A stretch of 64,000 nt of DNA, from positions 2,381,501 to 2,445,500 of the forward strand of contig NZ_JACMTR010000002.1 of NCBI RefSeq assembly GCF_014267175.1, in the 5' to 3' direction. The number at the start of each line of letters is the position of its first letter. The first letter of the stretch is position 1. The DNA comes from Pseudonocardia sp. C8. GTDB lineage: Bacteria; Actinomycetota; Actinomycetes; Mycobacteriales; Pseudonocardiaceae. The translations under genes were made by a program, and so were the position numbers. Below the pieces are notes generated by a model. The model worked only from the letters and a program-made list of their open reading frames with translations. It was not told the origin of the DNA and searched no databases. Shown here in pieces: positions 38,811 through 47,435 of the stretch.

Positions 38811-38840
38811 GGCGGCGCCTGCTCCCCAGCAGGCGCCGCC
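38811..38840. terminator. Strong terminator after the hydrolase gene
   Basis: GGCGGCGCCTGCT (38811-38823) and AGCAGGCGCCGCC (38828-38840) form a perfect 13-bp stem with a CCCC loop, 15 bases after the stop codon. The following GCTTTCGC is only weakly T-rich. It can act in both directions and also ends the decayed thioesterase reading frame on the minus strand. Confidence 0.8.
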
Positions 38841-38884
38841 GCTTTCGCAGGGTGGCGACGCGTCGCCGTCCGATCGTGCGAGGG

Positions 38885-39597
38885 TCGATGGCGGCGGCGC
38901 TGTCGACGAGAGCCACCATCTGGACCGTTCCGAGGACTCCTCGCTGATCGACGAGGTTCGTCCGCCCCACGGCGATACCGTCGGTCTCGGTGCGTTCCTC
39001 GGCGATCAGCCCGATCCCGCTGCCGGGCTCGGGTAGCCGCGTGATCCCCGAGCGTGAGGTCGGCGTTGATGAAGTGCAGCCCCTCGCTTCCCCAGTTCAC
39101 CACCAGGTTCGAGGTGTCGGCGGCCGTCGCGAGCTGCTGGAACGGCGTGGGGGCCTCATCCTCGACGAGCGGTTCGGGCAGCTGCCAGACAATCTTCCTC
39201 GCCGCGTTCTGGTGCGGGCCCGGATCGTCGGTCCAGCCGACGTCCGAGCTGTAGTACAGCCGCGGCTCGGCGGTCGCCGGCCGAAGATCGGGTACCGGCG
39301 GCAGGACCGTGTGCCGAGGACTCCACACCTGACCGGGGGCCGGGGCGCCGTCGACGGCCAGCAACAACGCCGACGCCCGGGCAATGACGTCGTCGTCCCG
39401 GACGAACATGGCGTCGACCAGCCGCAGCCGTCGTCCGCAGCGGATCACTGTTGCCGTGGTGCTCGCGAGCGCCGCGCGGGCCGGGCGGAAGAGATCGAGC
39501 GTCCATCGAGCGGGACGGAAACGGTTCGCGTCCGGCCAGGTCGTGGGCGTCCGTTCCGCGGCACGCGCGAGCACGCCGCTGACCGCGGCCTGTCGAG
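38885..39597 (-). pseudogene. Acyl-CoA thioesterase family protein, decayed (truncated and frameshifted)
   Basis: Reading down from ~39597 the frame gives LARAAERTPTTWPDANRFRP, then VGWTDDPGPHQNAARKIVWQ and FQQLATAADTSNLVVNWG. This is a TesB-like double hot-dog thioesterase pattern (IWR/IVW, AD.SN...NWG). After INADLTL, near 39045, the frame breaks and continues in another as RLPEPGSGIGLIAEERTETD and VGRTNLVDQRGVLGTVQMVA. The N-terminus is missing, replaced by sequence of a different gene at ~39597. One frameshift plus a lost start makes function unlikely. Sequencing error could explain the frameshift but not the truncation. Confidence 0.75.
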
Positions 39598-39601
39598 CGC
39601 A

Positions 39602-40006
39602 CTCGACCTGGCCGTCCCGGTGTCGACCGACCCGACCGGGTCGGCGGTAATCGTGCCTGCGTCCGCAGACTTCAGCCGGGACGCCGTCGAAGCGCTGTGC
39701 TGCGACCAGCTCGCCTCGTACAAGCGCCCCCGGCACTACATGGTTCGCGACGAGCCGCTGCCCCGCAACGCCAATGCGAAGATCCTCAAGCGGGAGCTGC
39801 GGCCGTGGCTGGTCGCCGAGCTCGAGATCGGCAGCGGTGATGCTGCGCCGTGCGACGGCGCGTCAGCTGAATTGTGGACCGACGTCGGCCGGGGCGCGGC
39901 CGGGCACGCTCACCGGCACGAACCCGCTCAGTTCGGTGTGGTCGGGACGTCCGGCCGACGGACCGAGATGCACGCCAAGGTCTCGGTCCGTCCGGATGAG
40001 GAGTGA
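39602..40006 (+). pseudogene. Acyl-CoA synthetase C-terminal remnant
   Basis: The plus-strand frame from ~39602 reads GSAVIVPASADFSRDAVEAL then LASYKRPRHYMVRDEPLPRN and NANAKILKRELRPW. This is the C-terminal ~75 residues of an ANL ligase with its catalytic Lys. The first ~450 residues (AMP-binding core) are absent, and the frame then reads past the domain end (~39830) into unrelated sequence to a stop at 40004. Its 5' end meets the truncated 5' end of the thioesterase remnant, so ~39600 looks like a deletion or recombination junction. Confidence 0.75.
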
Positions 40007-40105
40007 CCGAGAGCCCGGAACGGATCCGGTCGCCGTCGGGTCGAGGGCGACCGCGCGGCTGAGACGGACGCGCTCGCGCCGGGGCGCGCCGTCCGAGCGG
40101 ACTCG

Positions 40106-40565
40106 TCACCGCGTGCCGGTGAGCTCGGCGACCGGGATGACCTCGGAGGCGGCGACCAGGTCCCCGACGGCGCCGGCCGGGCAGAGCTCGAGCGGGCAGT
40201 CGCCGCGAACCGAGCGGCGGACCCAGCCGCGCGGGAACCCAATGTCGCGGTGGGCTGCAGGTCGGCGACGTCCCAGCCCGCGGCGCGCATCGCGGTGATC
40301 GTCGTCGTGAGGTCGTCGCACTCCATGGCCAGCATCTGTTGTCCGTGTCCCAGTGTCTCGCCGAGCACGTGGAGAGGACCGCCGTCGACGGTCTCGATCA
40401 GTTCGAAATAGACCCTGTCGCCCGCGGTGATGAAGGAGTTGCGCACGCCGAGCTCGGGGATCGTCATGACGCGCACAGTGGTGGTTCCGACCAGTGCGGC
40501 GTAGGAGGCACACCTGTCTCCAGATGCGGCACCGGTATGGCCACGTGGCTGAGCCGAGCTGTCAT
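40106..40565 (-). pseudogene. VOC-family (glyoxalase/dioxygenase-like) protein with two frameshifts
   Basis: ATG 40565, with GGAG upstream, opens MTARLSHVAIPVPHLETG, the usual start of a VOC domain. The frame then shifts near 40505 and continues as YAALVGTTTVRVMTIPELGV and VYFELIETVDGGPLHVLGET. It shifts again near 40245 to DIGFPRGWVRRSVRGDCPLE and ends ASEVIPVAELTGTR at 40106. Joined, these give a plausible full-length single-domain VOC protein resembling methylmalonyl-CoA epimerase-type members. Two shifts within 460 bases mean it is probably inactive. Confidence 0.75.
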
Positions 40566-40627
40566 GAGATCTCCGATCGATCGGTCCTCGTGTCGGCCGT
40601 GGCAATGGCGCCTGGTCACGACATCGG

Positions 40628-40648
40628 TCAATTTATTATACTAGTTTG
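40628..40648. promoter_or_regulatory. AT-rich promoter/operator island before SDR 40712
   Basis: AATTTATTATACTAGTT (40630-40646) sits between the decayed VOC gene (minus) and the SDR gene (plus). It contains a good -10 TATACT (40637-40642). Its last 12 bases match 10 of 12 with the palindrome at 57995-58006, so it may be a degenerate member of that operator family. No good -35 was found. Confidence 0.45.
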
Positions 40649-40711
40649 AGTTGTCCGACCACGGTGATGCCGGCCGGTCCCGGCGGCGGAACCAGCCCGA
40701 GGGGTGAGCGC

Positions 40712-41581
40712 ATGCGCAGATTCGTCGTGACCGGAGGCGCCAGTGGCATCGGCCGTGCCACAGTGCTGGCGATGATCGACCGAGGGTGGTCCGTCGGTGT
40801 CATCGACCTGAACGAGCACGCGCTGGCCGCCCTCGCCGAGGAGCGCGCCGAGGCCACTGCCGAGGGCAGGCTGGTGACCAGTCGCGCCGACGTCTCCGCC
40901 GAGCCGGAGATGCAGGACGCCGTCGAGTCCTTCGCAGGGGGCTTCGGCGGCCTCGACGGCATCGTCAACAACGCCGGCGTCGGCGGAGCGTTCGGGCCGG
41001 TCGTCGACCTGCGCGTCGAGGACTGGGACGCCACGTTCGCGGTGCTGACCCGAGGGGTGTTCCTCGGCATCAAGCACACCGCGCGGATCCTGATTCGGCA
41101 GGGGGGCGGCGGGTCCATCGTGAACGTCGGGTCCGCCGCGGGCATGGTGGGCGACGCCGGCCCCCAGGCGTACTCGGCGGCGAAGGCGGCGGTCGTGCAC
41201 ATGGGACGGGTCTTCGCCGCCGAGCTCGCACCGCACCGGATCAGTGTCAATACCGTCAACCCGGGGCTGATCGAGACTCCGCTCAACCCGACCAGTGGCT
41301 CGCGGCCGGAGTCGATGTTCGCCACGGCACAGCCGTGGCCCGAGGTGGGGCGGCCCGAGCATCTCGCGCAGGCCATCCTGTTCTTCGCATCGGAGGAGAC
41401 CGGGTTCATCACCGGCGAGGCGCTCTGCATCGACGGCGGACTGACCTCCGTCGGGGCACGGCTGGGCACGGTGACCGGCACCAACTCGCTCGGGTTCGGT
41501 GTGGTCGGGATGAACCACGGGACGACCGGCAGGAAGCCCGAGGTGCACGGCGAGGCCTCGGCTCCGCCGGGCGAGGTGTGA
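40712..41581 (+). CDS. SDR family oxidoreductase with C-terminal extension
   Basis: 289 residues from ATG 40712, preceded by GAGGGGTGAG. Cofactor loop TGGASGIG, NNAGVGG, and YSAAKAA with the catalytic Tyr/Lys; the Asp in VIDLNEH favours NAD. The tail after the SDR core ends GVVGMNHGTTGRKPEVHG and is related to that of the paralogue at 24686. It appears monocistronic between a pseudogene zone and a bidirectional terminator. It probably oxidises an alcohol in one of the flanking pathways. Confidence 0.9.
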   Translation: MRRFVVTGGASGIGRATVLAMIDRGWSVGVIDLNEHALAALAEERAEATAEGRLVTSRADVSAEPEMQDAVESFAGGFGGLDGIVNNAGVGGAFGPVVDLRVEDWDATFAVLTRGVFLGIKHTARILIRQGGGGSIVNVGSAAGMVGDAGPQAYSAAKAAVVHMGRVFAAELAPHRISVNTVNPGLIETPLNPTSGSRPESMFATAQPWPEVGRPEHLAQAILFFASEETGFITGEALCIDGGLTSVGARLGTVTGTNSLGFGVVGMNHGTTGRKPEVHGEASAPPGEV

Positions 41582-41619
41582 CCGGGGCGTCCGCGCCTCG
41601 TCCACCGGTCGTCGCGGGA

Positions 41620-41664
41620 GGTCGCTCCCGCGCCGGTGTCGACTGACCGGCGCGGGGAGCGACC
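41620..41664. terminator. Bidirectional terminator between SDR and MFS genes
   Basis: GGTCGCTCCCGCGCCGGT (41620-41637) pairs with ACCGGCGCGGGGAGCGACC (41646-41664) across an 8-base loop, an 18-bp stem with one bulged base. The left arm can instead pair with the sequence before it (CGCGGGAG-GTCG-CTCCCGCG, 41613-41632), so two mutually exclusive hairpins are possible. It lies between convergent gene ends at 41581 and 41669. Confidence 0.8.
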
Positions 41665-41668
41665 GGTA

Positions 41669-42964
41669 CTACGCGTTCGCCGCCTCGACGTCGCGGGTGT
41701 CGTTCGCCACGCGCATGGACCGCTGCAGCAGCATCGAGCACACGACCGCCAGCCCCATCGGGATCAGCACTCCCAGGAACATGGCGTTGGGGGAGACCAG
41801 CGTGACGACGTAGCCACCGATGATCGGCGCGACGATGGCGCCGACCCGCCCCATCCCGAGCATCGTGCCGTAGCCCGACGCCCGTCCGGCGGCCGGGTAC
41901 ACGGTGCCCGAGGCCCCCGCGTAGGCCGACAGGGCGACGAACAGGCCGGCGCTCATCACGACCGCCATGCCCAGGGCGAAGAATCCCTGCAGGACGAGCG
42001 CGAACCCGACGAGCGCGACCATGGCGATCGCGACCGACACCCAGGACAGGAACGCCGCAGGCCGGCGCAGTCCCAGGTACCCGAAGAGCAGCGCACCCGC
42101 CATCGTGCCGACGCTGACCATGACTCCGGCGAGGGCGCCCGCGCCCTTGTCGCCGCTGGCGTTGCTGATGAGCTGCGGGGTCCACGAGCCGATGAAGTAG
42201 AACGCCGCGGTGAGGAAGGTGTAGCCGGTCCACAGGTACAGCGTCTGCGCGCGGTACCGGCGGCCGAGCAGCCGTACCTTCTCCGAGCCGGTCGCCTCCG
42301 AGGGAGCCCTGGCCGGCTCCTCCTCGAGGTGCATGCGCCCGGCGAGCGCCCGGTACTTCTCCTGCGAGGCGGCGTCCGGCTTCTTCTGCAGGAACATCAC
42401 CGACTCCGGCATGAAGACGATGCAGACGACGAGCAGCAGTCCGCTGAGCAGGGTCCCCAGCCAGAAGAACCCCTGCCACGCGCCACCGAACAGGCCGAGC
42501 ACGGCCGTCCCGAACGTTCCCGCGACGAAGCTCCCCACGGGATAGCCGAACATCACCATGCCGACCGCCATGCTCCGCTTGGACGCCGGCGCCATCTCCT
42601 GGCAGGTGACGATGCAGACCGTGCCGATCACGCCGACCGCCAGGCCGGTGAAGAACCGCGAGGTGAGCAGGACCCCGAAGTTCGGCGCCAGCGCCGACCC
42701 GAGCAGCCCCGCGGTGTTCAGGAGGAGGCCGGCGATGAACACGGGGCGCCGGCCGTAGATGTCGGCGAACCGCGCCAGGAACATGGCTCCCACGCCCAGG
42801 CCGACGAGTGCCGAGCTCAGCAGGTAGCCCTTATCCACCGGTGAGGCCAGTTCGGCGGGAAGGTACGGCAGCGCGTAGCCCATGATGAACACGTCGTAGC
42901 CGTCCAGCGCGTTCACCGCGACGCAGAACAAGATCGTTGCGAGTTGGTATGGCGTTGTCTTCAC
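41669..42964 (-). CDS. MFS transporter, aromatic-acid/H+ symporter-like
   Basis: 431 residues from GTG 42964. About twelve hydrophobic segments; the first contains DGYDVFIMGYALPYL, the signature of the aromatic acid:H+ symporter group (D.FD-like Asp). The loop 2-3 motif is ARFADIYGRRPVF. A charged central loop (~190-225) separates two six-helix halves. It likely imports an aromatic or short organic acid. It is divergent from the molybdenum hydroxylase gene across a 416-bp interval, which suggests it imports that enzyme's substrate or precursor. The start is uncertain; an in-frame GTG lies 12 bases upstream. Confidence 0.88.
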   Translation of the reverse strand: MKTTPYQLATILFCVAVNALDGYDVFIMGYALPYLPAELASPVDKGYLLSSALVGLGVGAMFLARFADIYGRRPVFIAGLLLNTAGLLGSALAPNFGVLLTSRFFTGLAVGVIGTVCIVTCQEMAPASKRSMAVGMVMFGYPVGSFVAGTFGTAVLGLFGGAWQGFFWLGTLLSGLLLVVCIVFMPESVMFLQKKPDAASQEKYRALAGRMHLEEEPARAPSEATGSEKVRLLGRRYRAQTLYLWTGYTFLTAAFYFIGSWTPQLISNASGDKGAGALAGVMVSVGTMAGALLFGYLGLRRPAAFLSWVSVAIAMVALVGFALVLQGFFALGMAVVMSAGLFVALSAYAGASGTVYPAAGRASGYGTMLGMGRVGAIVAPIIGGYVVTLVSPNAMFLGVLIPMGLAVVCSMLLQRSMRVANDTRDVEAANA

Positions 42965-43380
42965 GTACGCACCCACGCCTTCGTGTGTGTCGTCGGATCT
43001 TCCGGCCGGTTCACCGACGCCGGTCCGTGTCCCGTCGTCGCAGCGTCCGGAGCGTGAAGCCGGCCCGTGGGTCGGCTGCCGAGGGATGCGAGAGGACATC
43101 GACGCGGTAAAGTTTGTGTATGATGCACGATCCATAGAGCACGAGCAAGGCTAGCGGCCGGTGCAACGGTCGAGGTGCGCGCCATCGTGACCAGGAGGAG
43201 TGGGTCGCACACGGTGCGTGCCCCTCGGTGGCGGGCGATTGGTGACGGTGCTCTGTCATGTCGCCGGCCGGACGAGCGGCGCTGGGCAGATCGGCGGTTG
43301 CGCGCACCTCATGCATTTAATATTTTGCATCGCGCGACGCTCGTCGCGGGTGGGCAGCGGGACCGAAGGTGGTGCACGGC
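42965..43380. promoter_or_regulatory. Divergent regulatory interval with AT-rich operator
   Basis: 416 bp without a gene. ATGCA-TTTAATATTT-TGCAT (43311-43330) is an inverted repeat with perfect 5-bp arms. Its core, reversed, agrees with the core at 34031-34040 at 9 of 10 positions. A second AT-rich patch has the near-palindrome GTGTATGATGCAC (43116-43128) with a -10-like TATGAT and may serve the MFS gene. The rest is ordinary GC-rich sequence. Confidence 0.6.
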
Positions 43381-45753
43381 ATGCGAGGATCGATTCTCGG
43401 GACCCGGGTTCGCAGGGTGGAGGACGCCGACCTGATCACCGGCGCCTCGTCGTTCGTGGGCAACCTGCAGCTCGAGGGCCTCCTGCATGCCGTGTTCGTC
43501 CGGTCGCCGCTGGCGCACGGGCGGATCACCGGCATCGACGTGGCGGCCGCGGCATCGGCGCCGGGGGTGGTCGCCGTGTTCACCGCCGCGGATCTGGACC
43601 TGCCGGCGCACCACGGCTACATGGTCGTGAACCCGCAGCTGCCGCGGCCGCCGCTGGCCACGGACCGGGTGCGGTTCGTCGGCGAGCCGGTGGCGCTCGT
43701 CGTCGCGGAGTCGAAGGCGGCCGCCGTCGACGCGGCCGAACTGGTGGAGGTCGACTACGACCCGTTGCCCGCCGTCGTCGACCCGGAGGCGGCGCTCGAG
43801 CAGGGCGCCGAGCTGCAGTTCCCGGAGCTCGGCACGAACCTGGTGGCCGGGGCGCGCTCGGCACCCGAGCCGGACCCGCTCGCCGACGCGGAGCTCGTGG
43901 TTCGGGCGCGAATGGTCAACCAGCGGATCGCGGTCGTGCCGATGGAGGGCAACGCCGTCGTCGCCGACCCGACCGGGGACGGGGAGCACGAGCTGGTCGT
44001 GCACATCTCCACGCAGATGCCGCACGGCGTCCGCGCCCAGCTGTGCGACGTGTTCGGGCTGCCCGCGGAGAAGGTGCGGGTGATCGCGCCGCACGTCGGA
44101 GGCGGGTTCGGGGGCAAGCCGGCGATCACCGCCGAGCACACCGCGACCGTCGGTGCCGCGCGTGCCCTGGGCCGGCCGGTCGCGTGGGTGGAGACACGGT
44201 CGGAGAACCTCGTGTCGATGCCGCACGGGCGGGGCCAGGTCGGCTACTACGAGCTGGGCCTGACGCGGCAGGGGAAGATCACCGGGTTGCGGGCCAGGGT
44301 GCTCGGCGACGCCGGCGGCTGGGCCGGTTTCGGCGGGGTGCTGCCGATCTACATGACCTACCTGATGGCGCCCGGGGTGTACGACGTCCCGGTGGTCGGA
44401 TACGACGCCGCGGCGGTGGTCACCAACACCACGCCGATGGGCGCGTTCCGCGGCGCGGGCCGGCCGGAGGCCGCCGCCCACCTGGAACGGATCATGGACA
44501 TCGCGGCCGCGGAGCTGGACATGGACCCGGTGGAGCTCCGCAGGCGCAACCTCCTGGACCCGGCGTCCTTCCCGTTCACGACGCGGACGGGCGCGGTGTA
44601 CGACAGCGGCGACTACGACCTGCCGCTGACCGAGGCGCTGCGCCTGGCCGGCTACGAGAAGCTGCGGGAGGAACAGGCCACCCGCCGCGCGAACGGCGAC
44701 CCGGTGCAACTCGGTATCGGTGTGGGCGTCTACGTCGAGGTCACCTCGCCCGGCGGCGGATCCGAGTTCGGCTCGGTGCAGGTGTACCCGGACGGTTCGG
44801 CGACGGTGTCGGCCGGGACCTCCGCGCACGGTCAGGGGCACGCGACGGCGTTCGCGATGCTCGTCTCCGACACGCTCGGCATCCCGCTGGACAAGATCAG
44901 CTACGTGCAGTCCGACACGGCCGTGGTGCCGCGCGGTGGCGGCACCGGCGGCTCGAAATCCCTGCAGCTGGGCGGTAGCGCCGTCTCGGCGGCCGCCACC
45001 GACGTGCTGGAGCAGGCCCGCCGGCAGGCCGCGGCGCTGCTGGAGGCCGCGGTCGACGACATCGAGCTCACCGAGGACGGGCGCTTCGGCGTGGCCGGGG
45101 TGCCGAGCGCCGCGGTCACGTGGGTGCAGGTTGCCGCCGCCGCGCAGGAGGCGGGGAAGGAGCTGGCCGCCGGCCTGGACGTCGCCCAGGGCGGGGCGAC
45201 CTTCCCGTTCGGCGCGCACGTGTCGGTGGTCGAGGTGGACACCGAGACCGGTCGGGTGACCCCGCGCCAGCACGTCGCGGTCGACGACTGCGGGCGGATC
45301 CTGAACCCGCTGCTCGTGGAGGGCCAGCAGCACGGTGGTCTGGCCCAGGGCATCGCGCAGGCGCTGTACGAGGAGGTCGTGTACGACCCCGAGGGGCAGC
45401 CGCTGACCGCGACCCTGGCCGACTACCGGATGCCCAGCGCGGCGGACCTGTTCGACTTCGAGACCGCCACGACCGAGACCCCGACGGCGCTGAACGCGCT
45501 CGGCGCGAAGGGAATCGGGGAGTCGGCCACGATCGGCTCGACCCCGGCCGTGCAGAACGCCGTGGTCGACGCGCTGAGCCACCTCGGTGTGAGGCACATC
45601 GACCTGCCGTGCACCCCGGAACGGGTGTGGCGGGCGGTGCAGGACGCCCGCGCCGGTCGGCTGCCCGACCTGTGGAGCGAGCCGCCGCCCGCGGTGTTCG
45701 ACGACCTGCCGATCCGTGGGGGTGCCGAGCCGGAGGACGCCGGCGGGATCTGA
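43381..45753 (+). CDS. Xanthine dehydrogenase/CoxL-family molybdopterin-binding subunit, orphan copy 2
   Basis: 790 residues from ATG 43381 with GAAGGTGG upstream; GTG 43369 is an alternative. It begins MRGSILGTRVRRVED and follows copy 1 (31568) almost residue for residue. Shared elements include HVGGGFGGKPA, AFRGAGRPEAAAHLERIMD, QGHATAFAMLVSDTLGIPLD and the Glu in AKGIGESATIG. By eye the two are roughly 80% identical, so they are a recent duplication. No FAD or Fe-S subunit gene is adjacent. The flanking MFS and MatC-type transporters suggest an acid substrate. It is convergent with the MatC gene with a 45-bp gap. Confidence 0.92.
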   Translation: MRGSILGTRVRRVEDADLITGASSFVGNLQLEGLLHAVFVRSPLAHGRITGIDVAAAASAPGVVAVFTAADLDLPAHHGYMVVNPQLPRPPLATDRVRFVGEPVALVVAESKAAAVDAAELVEVDYDPLPAVVDPEAALEQGAELQFPELGTNLVAGARSAPEPDPLADAELVVRARMVNQRIAVVPMEGNAVVADPTGDGEHELVVHISTQMPHGVRAQLCDVFGLPAEKVRVIAPHVGGGFGGKPAITAEHTATVGAARALGRPVAWVETRSENLVSMPHGRGQVGYYELGLTRQGKITGLRARVLGDAGGWAGFGGVLPIYMTYLMAPGVYDVPVVGYDAAAVVTNTTPMGAFRGAGRPEAAAHLERIMDIAAAELDMDPVELRRRNLLDPASFPFTTRTGAVYDSGDYDLPLTEALRLAGYEKLREEQATRRANGDPVQLGIGVGVYVEVTSPGGGSEFGSVQVYPDGSATVSAGTSAHGQGHATAFAMLVSDTLGIPLDKISYVQSDTAVVPRGGGTGGSKSLQLGGSAVSAAATDVLEQARRQAAALLEAAVDDIELTEDGRFGVAGVPSAAVTWVQVAAAAQEAGKELAAGLDVAQGGATFPFGAHVSVVEVDTETGRVTPRQHVAVDDCGRILNPLLVEGQQHGGLAQGIAQALYEEVVYDPEGQPLTATLADYRMPSAADLFDFETATTETPTALNALGAKGIGESATIGSTPAVQNAVVDALSHLGVRHIDLPCTPERVWRAVQDARAGRLPDLWSEPPPAVFDDLPIRGGAEPEDAGGI

Positions 45754-45798
45754 CCGTGCCGTTGTCGTGCCGGAGGGCGGCCCGGCGCGGTGGCCCGG

Positions 45799-47091
45799 TC
45801 ACGAGGTCAGCGCGACGAGGACGAAGCCGAGCGGCGGCGCCACCAGCACCATCGTGACGCAGTAGCGGAGGAGCTGCCGCTGGAACGCGGCCCGGTCGTC
45901 GACCTCCGCGCTGGCCAGCACCAGGACGCCGTTGCTCGAGAACGGGCTGATGTCGACGACGATCGTGCAGAACGCGAGGGCCGCGACGACGGCGAGCGTG
46001 CTCACGCCGCCGGTGGCGAGCAGCGGGCCCGCCAGGGGGAGCACGACCCCGAGGGTGCCGATCGACGAGCCGACGGCGGAGAGCGCGGCGACCGTGCAGC
46101 AGAGGACGAAGGCGGTCAGCAGGGGACTGCCGAGGCCGGCGGCCGCGTTCCCGAGCAACTCCAGGGTGCCGTTCTGCTCGAGCACGCCCATGAAGGTGAG
46201 CATCCCGCACACCAGAAGGACCGCGGGCCAGGCGATCCCGTCGGTCGCCGTCCGGTGGCGCTGCGGTGCGACGAGCAGGAGGACGGTGGCGATGCACAGC
46301 GATCCGACCCCGACGTCGACGCCGAACCCTGCGGTGCCGACCAGCAGCCCGACGAGACCGAGGAGCGTGAGCCCCTGCAGCGCGTCGACGCGGGTGCGGG
46401 CCGTCCCGGCGCCGGCCTGCAGGGGGTCGCCGGCACCGGCCGGTGCCGTTCGCACCGGTGGGTCGCCCCCGTCCCCGTCGTCGACCCGGTCGGCACCACG
46501 GAGCAGACCTCGGCCCCGGATCAGGAACACCGCCAGTGCGATGACGAAGCTGAGCCCCAGCGGGATCAGGTAGAGCGCGAGCGGGTCGGTCGGGAGCCCG
46601 GCGCGGCTCAGCCAGCCGTTGACGAACCCGCCGTAGAGCGTGATCGGGGAGAACGCGGCACCGAGGGCACCGTGGGCGAGGATCACGCCCATCAGGAGCG
46701 GGTCGATCCGGTACCTGCGGGCGATCGGCATCGCGATCGGCGCCAGCATGCCGACCGCCAGGACCGCGCCCAGCGACATGAGCACCGCCCCGAGGGCGAA
46801 CATCGCCCAGAGGACCGCCCAGCGGCGCCCGCGCACGGTGCCGATCAGCAGGGACACGAGAAAGTCCAGGGTCCCGTTGGCCCGGGCGATCCCGAACAGC
46901 AGCGTGACCCCCACGACGATCAGGAAGATGTCGCCGGGGAAATGCGCCACGACGTCGTCGGGCGGGACGCCCGAGACGACGGCACCCACGAGGAAGGCCG
47001 CGGCGAAGGCGAGGACCCCGAGACTGACCGGGGTCGTCGTGGCCAGGACGAACACGGTCACCAGCACGGCCACGGAGACGGCGTGGGTCAT
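45799..47091 (-). CDS. SLC13/MatC-like dicarboxylate carrier family permease
   Basis: 430 residues from ATG 47091 with GAGAGG upstream. At least ten hydrophobic segments. VLAFAAAFLVGAVVSG and PGDIFLIVVGVTLLFGIARA followed by NGTLDFLV resemble the MatC N-terminal domain. The repeat-like second half has FMGVLEQNGTLELLG, as in ion-coupled dicarboxylate carriers. A charged Asp/Gly-rich loop (~200-235) joins the halves. It would import a dicarboxylate such as malonate. It is divergent from the Rieske oxygenase operon across 344 bp, so it may bring in the substrate of that pathway. Confidence 0.8.
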   Translation of the reverse strand: MTHAVSVAVLVTVFVLATTTPVSLGVLAFAAAFLVGAVVSGVPPDDVVAHFPGDIFLIVVGVTLLFGIARANGTLDFLVSLLIGTVRGRRWAVLWAMFALGAVLMSLGAVLAVGMLAPIAMPIARRYRIDPLLMGVILAHGALGAAFSPITLYGGFVNGWLSRAGLPTDPLALYLIPLGLSFVIALAVFLIRGRGLLRGADRVDDGDGGDPPVRTAPAGAGDPLQAGAGTARTRVDALQGLTLLGLVGLLVGTAGFGVDVGVGSLCIATVLLLVAPQRHRTATDGIAWPAVLLVCGMLTFMGVLEQNGTLELLGNAAAGLGSPLLTAFVLCCTVAALSAVGSSIGTLGVVLPLAGPLLATGGVSTLAVVAALAFCTIVVDISPFSSNGVLVLASAEVDDRAAFQRQLLRYCVTMVLVAPPLGFVLVALTS

Positions 47092-47345
47092 CGTCGACCT
47101 CTCGGTGCGGGACGGGGTGGCCGGCGCGTGATGACGTCGGCGACGGATCGGGCCAACCCCGAAACAAGTATCAGAGTTCACGGCGGTGCTCAACGCCGCG
47201 CGGGTGGAGGTCGGCAGGTCGGCGGCCGGTCGACCGCGGGTAGCGAGACCGGAGTCACGCCACCGCGTCCGGGTGGGTGCCGGAGCCGGTGTCACGGCGT
47301 CGTCGCTGCTCGGAGTGCGGTCGGCCGAGCCGGGACAGCCGGCCG

Positions 47346-47385
47346 TTGACACAAATTATGATCCTTATTAATGTGATACTTGTTA
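47346..47385 (+). promoter_or_regulatory. Consensus sigma-70 promoter with embedded operators, Rieske operon
   Basis: TTGACA (47346-47351), a 17-base spacer and TAATGT (47369-47374) make a near-consensus housekeeping promoter, rare in such GC-rich DNA. The spacer holds AATTATGATCCTTATT (47354-47369), which matches the palindrome at 57991-58006 at 14 of 16 positions. A direct repeat TGAT(C/A)CTT(A/G)TTA occurs at 47359 and 47374. The predicted start near 47381 gives a leader of ~55 bases. The rest of the 344-bp interval to MatC (47092-47345) shows nothing else. Confidence 0.7.
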
Positions 47386-47435
47386 GCTGGTTCACACCGA
47401 TCCCGCGTCCCCACCACGCGAAGGGTGTTCTCTTC

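Noticed and set aside
42965..43380. Small genes in the divergent interval (short ORFs on both strands)
   Set aside because: None has a ribosome site or recognisable motif, and they overlap the AT-rich operator patches.
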